Origin: Hirudinaria manillensis
Lineage: Eukaryota > Annelida > Clitellata > Hirudinida > Hirudinidae
Assembly: GCA_034509925.1 (NCBI GenBank)
Contig: CM067528.1
Coordinates: forward strand, 5,538,501-5,602,500
Direction of reading: 5' to 3'
Length of the DNA: 64,000 nt
In this document: piece by piece, positions 12,399-23,200 of the stretch
How the letters are laid out: each line of letters begins with the position of its first letter
How positions within the stretch are numbered: position 1 is the stretch's first letter
Translations under genes and position numbers: made by a program
The notes under the pieces: model-generated
What the model was told of the DNA's origin: nothing
Database searches by the model: none
The model's input: the letters and a program-made list of their open reading frames with translations, nothing else

Positions 12399-13879
12399 AT
12401 GGCCAAGAGCAAATTTGAATATGTGAAACATTTTGAGCAAGATGATAGATGTCTTCCAAATTGTTGGATTGTTGTTAGGATCGATGGCAGGAATTTTCAC
12501 AGGTCAGCTCAAAATATTAAGGAACGTTGTCTAGAAAATGTATCCCAGAGAATGTGAACATGAGCTTTATGTTAATTTTCAAGGTTTTCTAAAGAACATG
12601 ACTTCAGCAAACCTAATGATGTGCCAGCTTTGAGTCTTATGAATAAATGCGCAGAAAAAGTAATGGAAGAATTCAAAGACATAATTATTTCCTTGGGACA
12701 TAGCGACGAATATAGCTTTGTGTTTCGCAAAGAGACCGAAGAATTTCAGAGGCGCAACAGGTGAGTCTTTATAAATATCACATTTAAAAGATGAATATTA
12801 TGAGAAATTGTAATGAAGGTGTTGTAGTGGGCAGAATATCTGAAATATTGAATTATTCAGTTAAATTTGTTAAGAATGAGAACAATTTACTTAACTTTCA
12901 GCAAGTTGCTAAGTACAGTAGTCAGCTGCTTCTCAACATCTTACGTGTTTTACTGGAGGGAGTTTTTTGGGGACAAACCTTTGTTATACCCACCTTCGTT
13001 TGATGGGCGCATTGTCTTGTACCCCAGCGTTGAGAATATCCGTGATTATTTAAGCTGGAGACAGGCTGATTGTAAGTTGTAATTGAATTTAGGAAACATT
13101 AATTTGGATTTCCTTTCACTTTGATGCAATGATATGTTCCACTGAACATGTTTTTATGGAAATTCTGTCAAATGAAAACCTTTGCTAACATCTCTAAATA
13201 TACACATTGATTTCCTTGAGGCCACATCAACAACTTGCACAACACCTGCTTCTGGAAACTTGTCTTGGATTCAGGAATGTCGCCAAAAGAAGCCCAAATG
13301 AAACTTGGTGTAAGACAATGTTTATAAATTGCTGAGAATTTACTTTTTCTTTGAATGATTGGACTTTTATGTTATGTAGGCAATGGTATCCAGTGGGAAA
13401 AATGAGTTGTTGTTCAGCCAGTACAACACCAACTATAATAATTTACCAGAAATTTTTAGGAAGGGCACTGTACTTGTTAGAGAACCAGTAGGTTTTTTTT
13501 TGTATTTGGATAATCTTTTCAATTCAGTCTGAATATTACAAACAAACTCTTTAATCAAAACCACTCATGTTGAGGTCCCAGTCAAGTATGCTTCCTAGTT
13601 GCACAGACTATGTTTTAGGTTGCAAACATAGCACATGATGGACTATCTTTTTTTGTTTTAAGCAGCTTTGCATCTCATTGATTGCCCTGCATTTTATGTT
13701 TGAAGGTGATATTAGTAGAATTTAAATTATTCCTAATTTATTCATTTTATTTCTAGTCAGGTAAATCGAATAACTCCAAAACATCTGGGAAAAAGAATAT
13801 TATTTCAACCCTTCATTGTGATATCATAAGAGATGACTTCTGGAATGAAAGACCATTTCTTTTAATGAATAAAACATAA
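12399..13879 (+). CDS. THG1L: tRNA-His guanylyltransferase THG1, 6 exons
   Basis: THG1 adds the G-1 nucleotide to the 5' end of tRNA-His by a 3'-5' polymerase-type reaction, giving the identity element for histidyl-tRNA synthetase. Exons are 12399-12502, 12584-12760, 12902-13071, 13221-13309, 13380-13487 and 13757-13879; they sum to 257 codons (256 residues). Near-identical family blocks are [10 protein letters not shown] at the start, [11 protein letters not shown] with metal-binding Asp29, HSDEYSFVF with Asp76-Glu77, [32 protein letters not shown] and the late [11 protein letters not shown]. Asp29, Asp76 and Glu77 fall at the same numbers as in the human enzyme. The protein is slightly shorter than human, mainly in the loop before LHCDII. 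It appears intact. Confidence 0.97.
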
Positions 13880-14611
13880 AATTTGAGTCCTTGTGAAAAT
13901 CATTCAATAGAGTAGATGATTGACCTTAGGTGGTGAAAGGTCATGAACGTCAATTCGATGACTGTGATATCTAATGTCAGATGTCTAAGAAAAACTTAAC
14001 GTAATAAAATTTTCTTTTGAATAAGATGGATAAGAAGTACACAGATTTATTTCTTAATAGCTCATCCCTTGTATGGCTTTTCCACAGTTTCTAACATAGC
14101 GAGTGGCGCATTCTGTTGCTATTTCACAGTTGTCGGACTTGTTTCATAAATTCCGTTGCACGGGAGTCGAGTTATCCTTAACTACCGCTTCATTGATGGC
14201 TATGGCCGCATGGGACTTAGATCGAGCCATGGTTCTTGTTGATGGTGCTCTGGTCATTTGCGAGTTGTTTATAGGAATAAATTTGAAGTTGGGACGTAGC
14301 TTGCGACAATGTTGGAGCTTTTAATCCATAAGCGTTTTAGCTGATTAAGATCTTAAGCATTGTCCCAGGCCCATTAACGGAATGGGTGTGGGAACCTTTT
14401 ATTTTTAAGTTATTTGTATAGTGGTTTTTATTTTCAACTCAGTACTTTTCATGGTGTGCAAATAATCTCACGTGCTATCAAAATATATGCTGAGCAGTTC
14501 GAAAGCGTAGGTGTGCTTTTGTCGCTAGGTGTCCGAAAAATCCGGGCTACAGAGACGTTGATCGGAAGCCTAGCTTAACCCACCTGGTTATTTGCTTTTC
14601 GATTGAGGGAC
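13880..14611. other. THG1-CHP intergenic region with possible minus-strand exon
   Basis: Between THG1 and the CHP-like gene there is a less AT-rich patch at about 14120-14310. On the minus strand it holds an open frame of about 55 codons that includes MTRAPSTRTMARSKSHAA and ends in TPVQRNL then stop. No partner exons were found. The distal part is probably the CHP 5' UTR. Confidence 0.3.
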
Positions 14612-16136
14612 ATGGGCTTTTCTCACTCGAAAGCTGTTACCACTCCGGAAATAGAAGAAATTAAAAAGGAGACAGGCTGTGAGTTCAATACACAATGAGG
14701 ATAATGTTGATGTTTTGAGAAGGCAAATATCATTATTTACTTTGCAGTTACGATCGATCAAGTTCATAGACTTAAAAAGCGTTTCAATTTGTATGACAGA
14801 GATGGAGATGGTCTTTTATGGTAAGGAGATGAATTTTGAATACCAGGATATTTACCATTGTTATGTCTTTGTCAGAAACTTCTTTTAATTACAGGAGAGA
14901 AGATTTTTTAGTGCAACCATCACTGATGACAAATCCCTTGAGCAATCCCATCATAAATGCCTTTTTCCTTGATGAGTTAGTGTAAAGATTTTCTTCAAAA
15001 AAGCTAAAGAACTTGAAATTTGAAAGGAAGTTGTCTCTTATGATATTTTACACATGTTTTTTTTTTTTAGATAATCCCTTTTTGAGGGAATTGTATGATT
15101 ATTTGCCATTGGTTTCATTTTTTGTTTTTGAAATTTTTATTTAGCAAACGCTTTCTGATTGCATCATTCCACAGAGGTACTTGAATAAGACATTTTGCTT
15201 TATTTTGTATGCCAAATAAATCCTATTTCAATGCAAACCTTAGTTTTTATTTGGATTGCCTTGATTTAAATTAAAATATGTAAGAACAAATGGTTCATGA
15301 CCTTTTCCTAGGTTCAAGTGTCCCATTATTTTAATCCACTCACTTAGAAAAACTGAGCTTATCTTGAGTATTTCATCTAGTGATCTGAATAAAAGTGACT
15401 TCCTTTTTTGCATATATTTGCTAGTGAGTGCTTAGTTTAACTTAACAAATACACATCCCATTCTGATGAGTGATCTTACTTAACCAATGAAAATCCTAAT
15501 TGCATGATCGTAGAATAGTTTTATTTGTTTAATTCTTAATTATTCATGCAGCACTGTTTTTCCTAGGAAAAATGCTATGCTGGACAGAATAACCTTCAAA
15601 CAGTTTGCCATGGTTCTGTCAAGATTTCTTCCTGAAAATATTGTCAACATCTGCAAATACAATGCTACTGAGGAGAAGCTCAAATGTTGGTTTTGTAGGA
15701 TTATGTTAAATATTGTAGGATTAAATGCTTTACCAATTGCATTAATTTATGAAGAAAACGTATTTAATCCATTTCTTATTTTAAATTAATTTGCAGTTTT
15801 ATTCAAATTATTTGATAAGGACTGCGATGGTTTTATATCTCGTATGGATTTGATTTCCATTTTGGCGATGCTTATTGGGAGTCAGGTTTGTGTGGAACAG
15901 GTTTGTGAGGAAAACATGCTTTTTCACTTTAAAGAGCCATTTAAAAAGCAAAACTTTCTATAAGTTTCTAAATGATTCTACAACAATTTTGTAATTAATC
16001 AATATAGTTGGACAAGATTGTGGATCAGACCATAATGGAAGCAGATGCAGATCAAGATGGAAAAATTTCTCTTGAAGAATTTTCCAAGGTCATGGCTAAA
16101 ATTAATATTAATCAAAAGATGACCTTGACATTCTGA
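14612..16136 (+). CDS. CHP1: Calcineurin B homologous protein (EF-hand), 6 exons
   Basis: CHP proteins are myristoylated EF-hand proteins that bind the tail of Na+/H+ exchangers and other targets. Exons are 14612-14678, 14748-14820, 14895-14975, 15567-15685, 15797-15900 and 16008-16136, giving 190 residues (human CHP1 has 195). The start MGFSHSK provides an N-myristoylation glycine at position 2. CHP-specific blocks are IEEIKKETGF, NPLSNPIINAFF and the end INQKMTLTF (human QKMSIRF). EF3 (DKDCDGFISRMD) and EF4 (DADQDGKISLEE) are canonical Ca2+ loops. EF2 is degenerate, as in the family. EF1 reads DRDGDGLLWRED and looks more Ca2+-competent than vertebrate CHP1. Exon 5 has two identical donors 15 nt apart (after 15885 and 15900); the second preserves family length. 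Confidence 0.9.
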
Positions 16137-16463
16137 CAACAAGACTCTGGTTAACAGAGAAGAAACTAATTTGTACTAGCTAATCACACCTACTGGTTTA
16201 ATTGTCAGCTATTTGGTTTTAGGGCCGTGATTTTGTGGTTAAAGTTTATTGAATGAGCCTTAATTAAATTTTGAGTGGCCAGTGCACAAAGATTCCTCAA
16301 CTCCTGCAGCTCATATTCTTGATTTGTTGATGACTGGCTGCCTGTTTTGATTGGTTGACATTTATTGCCAGCAATTTGCAGTTTTTATTATGCTATTAAA
16401 TATGAAGATGCCTGTCCAGACTTAATGATGTTATTTCTAAATTTTCATGGAGTATATTTATTG

Positions 16464-16532
<69 letters not shown>

Positions 16533-18100
16533 CATCATCATCATCATCATCAACATCATCATTGTTGTTGTTACTTAATAGTACTATCACTATTAATGTT
16601 ATTAGCCCTGGATTAATGTGTCAATTAAAAATAAAATAAATAAATAATAAGATAATGAAAGCATACGCAATATCCGCTGCTCAGAATTTTGCTAAGTGAA
16701 GCTGGCTTTGTCTGAATTAAATTCATTCACCTGGCAGTTCTTGGAGAAAAGATACTAATTAGAACAAATATTATGACACAGACGAAATTTCTCGTGATTA
16801 GCACTATTTCGTTCGCATAAACTTTACAATAGGTATATGATTCTTTGTATGCTATTGTACTTCTGGATGTGTTTAATGTTCTGGCGAAGTTATTTGAATC
16901 CGTTTACTCATTTGATTACATCGATCAAAACCAAAAAGACGAAAATTGATTCAATAGCTTCATTGAAATTTTTTAAAAATAAAATTACCTTTATTTCTGG
17001 GTTAGACCCGCGATTGCTTGCCATTATGGCTTGAAAGCGGACTGCAAGGGGCGAAGGTTGTGTTTGGAATTTATTAGTTGGGGTGGGGGTGTTGCGGAAA
17101 ATGCAACAGTTTAAGCAGTGATTGCCATTCTTTTTTTTTTGGCACAATACCTAAATAGCACTAAGTGAACTTCCCATTGTAATTGAAGCAATATGGTGGC
17201 TATAGTTTACATTTTGACAGATTTTCTTCATTAATAATAATGTAACATTAATACTGCCAGGGACGATATTTCAGCTTTTTCCAAGAGTGCTGCCCTCTCC
17301 TTTCCAAATTATTTCCAGTTACCTTATGACTCTCAAGCTTACAAAAATTCTTAAAATTCATGAAATTAGTTACTTTCGTATGGGCATATTTATATTAATA
17401 TTTGACCGACGCATACTTCCTATTTACAAAATTTCTGTAATAAGTAGCGCTGAGGGACAGATCTACCAACTACAAATACATATTCTAAACTTAATCGTTG
17501 TGATCTGCGTCATTATATTATGGCTATTCTACAAGTTTCTGGCGTTTTTACGACAGCTTACTTCTGTTTTTGACATTTTCAAGCGGGACATATTGCAGTA
17601 ACTTCATTCCATTTTAGAAAAAATAAGTTAATATTGTAATTTGAGAAAGCCTTTCATTTGACAGTGGTTTCAGACGATAAAAGATGCTAAACCACTGAAT
17701 AGTATTCATTACAAGCATTGATTAAACAAATGCAAAAAGAATATTGCGAGAATCTGGTTTTCTTGAAAAGGCAGGAAATTCTGCATGAGTATTCAGCTTA
17801 ATGGAAAGTTCAGATGATTTGATTGTTTGCTCGTTAATCTTGTTTATAATCCTTCTTTTTGCAGGCGATTTTCTAAAACGTTAGCTGCATTTCTGAGCAT
17901 CCGGAAGAGACGTTAAGTGGATGATGTTGTTTGACCTGGCACACATGCATGGATTTTCCACTCCAGCACAAATGGAACACATACACCAGCTCACCTCCTC
18001 CATCTACTCGCTCGCACGAAATCTTTCTTTCGCTACTATTAAGCCAGACTAGTTGGGGTAGAGGAAGTTTTTTCTGTCGAGAGTTCAGTGATTTGCACGA
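16137..18100. other. Intergenic region
   Basis: Apart from the TTA array at 16466-16531, this is AT-rich spacer. A 104-codon plus-strand frame at 17287-17601 starts only with GTG, contains one hydrophobic stretch and resembles nothing I know. I treat it as chance. The end of the region is the calmodulin-like 5' UTR. Confidence 0.4.
16466..16560. repeat. (TTA)n then (ATC)n microsatellite
   Basis: There are about 22 copies of TTA followed by an ATC/CAT run. Both strands stay open through it, which explains the poly-Tyr and poly-Asn frames here. Confidence 0.95.
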
Positions 18101-19807
18101 ATGGTAAGAATTCTTTATTATTGGTACCATTTCGCGTTTTCGGGTTCAGCTAAAGTTTCTCGACTTGATGTGATAAAGTCTTTTATTTTTGTTTTATGGG
18201 TTATCACGGTTTTCTGACAGTAAAAGTAAGCAAAAAATGTAACATGAGTGCTAGTTTGGACTGCAATAAGATCTGCGTCATACAACGAAAAGCATCGATT
18301 TCATGTGGACTTTTCTATACCATACAGTCGAATGAGGAAGAGAATTAATTACCTGGAATTATGCTAATTATTAACATTTATGATAAATCATGCTCAAATA
18401 ATCAGAACCGATATCCAATGTTGACATTGTTAATTTTTGTCTGAGTCTTCTTTGTTATTTCTAAACTCATTTATGGACTATTACACTGACTTTCACAAAC
18501 AGAAGCATAAAGACATCATAGTCGACGATAACATGAACAATATTTTTCACTAAATATCACTTATATATCACTAAATCAGCACAAAATATCTTCCAAAAGC
18601 AGATTAGTTTTTGATAAGATAAAAACCTAAGAAAATCAATTCGTTGTTCTTCAACAGGCGAGAAGTCATTTTTCGGCGAATGAAGTAGAGGGTAAGTCCT
18701 TGAAATACGTTGAAATCGAGATGCACATTTGATAAATTCTTAATCAGAATTTCAGCGAGTCTTCCAATCGTTTGATCGGAACAAGAGCGGAGACATAACA
18801 CCCTCTGACATCCAACTGGTCATGAAAGACTTGGGCCACATAATCAGCCAAGCTGAAGCCCAGCACATCCTGAAACATATCGACAATAGTGGCTAGTATA
18901 ACGAATCTCTTTTCGTCTGTAAGAACGTTGCGCAGAAGTGCACAGCAACCGAGGAAAAATGATTAAAAAATATTAATTTCTCGGAACTCTTTGCAGCAAG
19001 TTATGCCAAGTGAACGACTCTGTTCCTCACATTCGGGTTACAATGGTATCTAAATGATAAGTGAAACTAATCATACTAAACTAAAATCAAACTATAGGAA
19101 AATGAATGTCTACTGATATTAAGTTAAAATAAATAAATATTTATTTATTTAACCACGTTATCTCGCAGGACGCATAAACTTCGACTCGTTCCTAAAATTG
19201 ATGGAAAGATCGAGAGGCTCCTTCAAAAAGGCAAATAAAGAAGAAATAAGGAAAAGAGCAGAAGAAGAGATGCGTCAATCATTCAAGGTTTGATTCGTTT
19301 TTCGACTAAGATAATTCTTTTGAATTTTAATAGCATTGAAATTATGCATTTTACAAACATTTTGTGCTCTTCTAAACCTCGAAATCTATTCAATGATGTT
19401 TTATCAGGTGTTTGATCGAGACGGAAATGGCCTAATCGATAAGTCAGAATTAAAAGCGACTATGAAAAGCCTGGGCGAGAATCTTTCGGACAAAGACATA
19501 AAAGCTATGATCAGGGCTGCAGATAAAAACGGCGATGGAAAAATTGATTACGAAGGTATATTCTGAAAAAGGTTTTTTTTTTTAACTTAAACGAGATATC
19601 TGCTCCGGATGTGCCTGCTGGCGCGGAAATTTAAGCCGTCTGACTAATCAGATCTCGGTACTTTTCAGGCCGACCTTTTCAAATCGCTTATTTTAGGAGC
19701 AACAGCATACCGAACACCAGCAAATTAGCGTTCTCCTACATAGACCTACATGAAACACTCTTGAATTTTCAGAATTCATCAAGATGATGTATGCACAAGG
19801 AACGTAA
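18101..19807 (+). CDS. Divergent calmodulin-like protein, 6 exons
   Basis: This is a four-EF-hand calmodulin relative. Exons are 18101-18103 (ATG alone), 18658-18691, 18748-18891, 19169-19287, 19408-19555 and 19773-19807, giving 160 residues. The N-terminus reads ARSHFSANEVEEFQRVFQSF, which lines up with the calmodulin ADQLTEEQIAEFKEAFSLF. EF1 (DRNKSGDITPSD), EF3 (DRDGNGLIDKSE) and EF4 (DKNGDGKIDYEE) have usable loops. EF2 reads DNSGRINFDS, two residues short and without the final Glu, so it probably does not bind Ca2+. The central linker is longer and very basic (KKANKEEIRKRAEEE). An exon of ATG alone and the position of intron 3 inside the EF2 glycine codon match vertebrate calmodulin genes as I recall them. 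Intron 3 needs a GC donor (GCTAGT). Confidence 0.85.
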
Positions 19808-20202
19808 AAAGAACGGGAAAGTAGCAGGATCTTTTTCAACTTGCCTAAATGTTCGCGTATCATGTCTATGTTATTAAATGACTTCCCCAAATAAATATAT
19901 ATGACATCTCAGACGTTTTGCGATTTATAACCGCTAACTTTCGAAGATCCATAAAACTTCGATACGAATTACTGATGCGATACCTCAAATATGAAACCCC
20001 AACTTTCCTTTAACGCTATCGTCAGAATTCGCTTGAAGACTATTGTGTGAATCCAAAAATGTTGAATGAACAACGCATTATAAGTTACACATTGCTTGAA
20101 CAACAAGGGTTTGTTACAAGTGAAACATTGTCAAAGCTGATTAAGAAAATTAATAAAGCACAATATATGAGTCAATTTGTGTGACAAGGCAAAGAAAGTA
20201 GT
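19808..20202. other. Interval between convergent calmodulin-like gene and ATM
   Basis: This short spacer holds the 3' UTRs of both genes. An AATAAA at 19891 probably serves the calmodulin-like transcript, and AATAAA near 20153 lies outside both coding regions. No gene is seen. Confidence 0.4.
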
Positions 20203-23200
20203 TCAGATGTAGGGCTGCCATCCTGGAAAGAGGCGACTCAGATTCTTTGGGTCTGTGGCTTGCAGAATCAACCTGCTGACATGACCTTCCACGCTGAGTT
20301 GTATGCTTCCTTCAAACCCACACAACTTTTGATTCATTCTCAAGAGTACTCTTTTGGCTACTTTGTTCAAGTGGTTGCTATCTAAAATCAATTGGCATAA
20401 CACATCATTTCAAATTGCAATATAAACCAGATTAGGGTTAAATATCTCAATTTGGAAAAACCAAAACCCATTAAAAGAACTTTACAACTAGCCTGATTTG
20501 CCAACAAAAGTGTCATTCTCTGAAGATTCTGTAGCCTCCAAAGTGAGGTTGTGCCTGTTCTGTACTTGGAAAGCCTTTGTGGGAGACATAGCCCAATCAT
20601 AAAGGGGATCATAGAGAAAGACTTCTATTATAGTCATCAGCGTATCCCTGTTGGCTCTCATTGCTGTCATTGTTTTCTCGCAGCACCTGGTTGTTAAGGT
20701 TTAGTTGGTATGAGTTTCATTAACAGCAACAGCACAATGCACAATCACAACAATGAAACCTCCTAAAAACTCCTTCAACTCCTGTAACTCCCATTCCGTC
20801 GACCAAGTCTCTCGTCAGTCTGAATGGAACGGTCTCCGGAGTCGGAAGGTTCCATCCTTGTTCAAAGGCGACTCCAAAATCAATGTGTACCAGTTCAGCC
20901 AGCTTCATGTCCACCAGGATGTTTTGGACATGCCTGTCCCCAAGGCCGAGCATATAACCAACTGTTCAAATCAATTAAGTTTTATGCCATCATCTCGTTG
21001 GGTATGTCTATCATGCTAAGCCTAAATTTTGATCCAAATAATGGTGAATTTCATAAAATGGAAGATTAAGCAAATTACCAATCGAGGTAGTGGCAACACT
21101 TCTGGTATATGCCAGTCTCTTCTGGAACCATGCGGTTGCATCGAGGAATTTTTCCATAAAGAAATGCCTGAATACTGGCTGAAACCTTTTGCAAATGTTC
21201 AGGTAGGTGGTGAGCTTTTCGTTTTCGTCCGTTGTGCCGTGGACCAGGTTCATCTGCTTCCTACAGTCGATGGGCTTAAGGTCTTGGGGTCTGTACCTCT
21301 GGTGGGCCCCGGTCGTGGGGTTGCATAAATATTCGCCGAGCGGTTCGGTATCAGAGCACCATTCGAGAAGACCGCTCCTTTGAGACAGAGGCACTACCTT
21401 GTAGGTCCGGATCCGCAGGTTCCTCTTTCTGGTCTCGCTGTCTCTCTTCAAGAAGCCGTTGACGGAATTGAAAACTTGTTGCATGACTGCATCCTGCCTG
21501 AGGTCGTCCTTACCTTTGACGAGTTGCTTTCTCTTGACCCCGTCGGAGCACCTGCAGGTGATGATCTTCGGAAGGTTGATGCCTCCTGCCAGTGAAAACA
21601 TCTTTTCCACCTCAAGAAGGTGAATAATTTCGTCGTATTTTCCACTCGGAGAAACGGGAATTTCTATGGTCGCCACGGAGACGCAAGGATGATGACTCAT
21701 CTGTAGGAGAGTCGTGCCAGTCGGGAACCTGATCGGTTTCGTTTCTCCTTTAAAACCGTCGACGCTCCAATTGGCGAGCTCAATGTAAGCCCTGCTTAAT
21801 AGTTCCATTTGATTGGTCAGAAGCTTGATGTGATTCGGAGCTTTTCCCTTCAATTGGGAAATGAGATTTTGTGCTGCCACCATGCGCTCTTCATCTGGAA
21901 TTTTGTTCTGGTTGTCGCCCTGATTTCTGCTCGTGCTTCTCCTGATATTTTTGGCCAGCGAATCATCCAAGTTGGCATGAGCAAGAGATAATATTATTGG
22001 CAAAACATGGTGAGGGTGATCCATAGCTGCATTTCCCACAATATCCATGAGATTGGTTTGAAATGGAACTTTAGAGAGATTCATTCTTGCTGCCAATTGA
22101 TACATCAATGGAACAAATTTGTGAGAAGACACCTGTTGTGCATAAGATGCTAATACCTCGTTGACCTTGCTATCGCCAAGATTATTGAACCACAGTGAAA
22201 TCAGCCGATACATGCTCGAGTCATATTTTGAACTCCTATGCAAACATTTGAGATAGTTTTCAAGAGAGTAAATGAGAAATTGTTTGCAATCACTTTTAAA
22301 TTGCTGCATTTCATTGTTGTCGATTTTCAATTGTTTCTCCAAGGTTTTCAAATATCTCATCTTCACCTCGGTTTGATTTTTTGCTTTCATTCTGGAGATC
22401 TCTTCTCTCGCTTGATTCATCAACTCCACCTTGTCTTCGTAAGCTGGAGAATCCATGTACTCGATTTTCATCTTATATTGAACATCTGCATACGAGGCAA
22501 GTGAATAGAAAGCATCTACTGAAGTTTCTGATGTTTCAGCTTCATCACCCAGCATTTTAACAGCCTTTTTGTAGAGAGATTCCATTATTGTTGTTGGAGT
22601 TTCAGACTGTGTTTCAACAAGGATGTCTCCATAAAGGAGCAGACATTTGGCACCCAAATTTGAATTCTCTTCTTTATCGATGAGTTTTTTTATCAAATAC
22701 TTTGCCATGTCCAATTCGCCTCGAGCCCAGAAGACCTTTGCTTCTTCCAATTGCCAGTCTTGAATGACAGTCAGGTTTTCTACATCTGTGGACATTTCTT
22801 TTAAAGTCATAATTGCTTTCTCAGCCAGTTCAAGCCTGCCAGCCTTCAGAGCTTGCTTTGAAAGCTGAAGAACGATTTGTTCCACATGGTTGTGGTAAAC
22901 TCCTTCATTCATTGATAAACTGGAGCCACTTGAAGACAGAGTGCAGTTCTGAGAGGAAGCACCGGCTGGAATTTGGATTAATCGGGATAGAACGCACCTC
23001 TGCTTCAGTAACAGTTCGATATCATCAAAGTTATTAGAGTATCTTTCCGAATGCCATCTATTCAGTACTTCTTCGATTGATGCTGGTGTATCTTTCAAGA
23101 CGCTCGCCAATTCTTCTAGTTCAGAAAGACATCTCAACTTTGCAAGAATTGGTCTGACTGATGCCATACACATCCCTTCATATTTATTTGCCTCAACAGA

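Noticed and set aside
17287-17601. 104-codon hydrophobic frame
   Set aside because: Starts only with GTG, has no splice partners or homology, and lies in AT-rich DNA where Ile/Leu/Phe-rich frames arise by chance.
20753-21595. Several plus-strand frames opposite the ATM kinase exons
   Set aside because: Antisense shadows of ATM coding sequence; the minus strand carries the kinase motifs.
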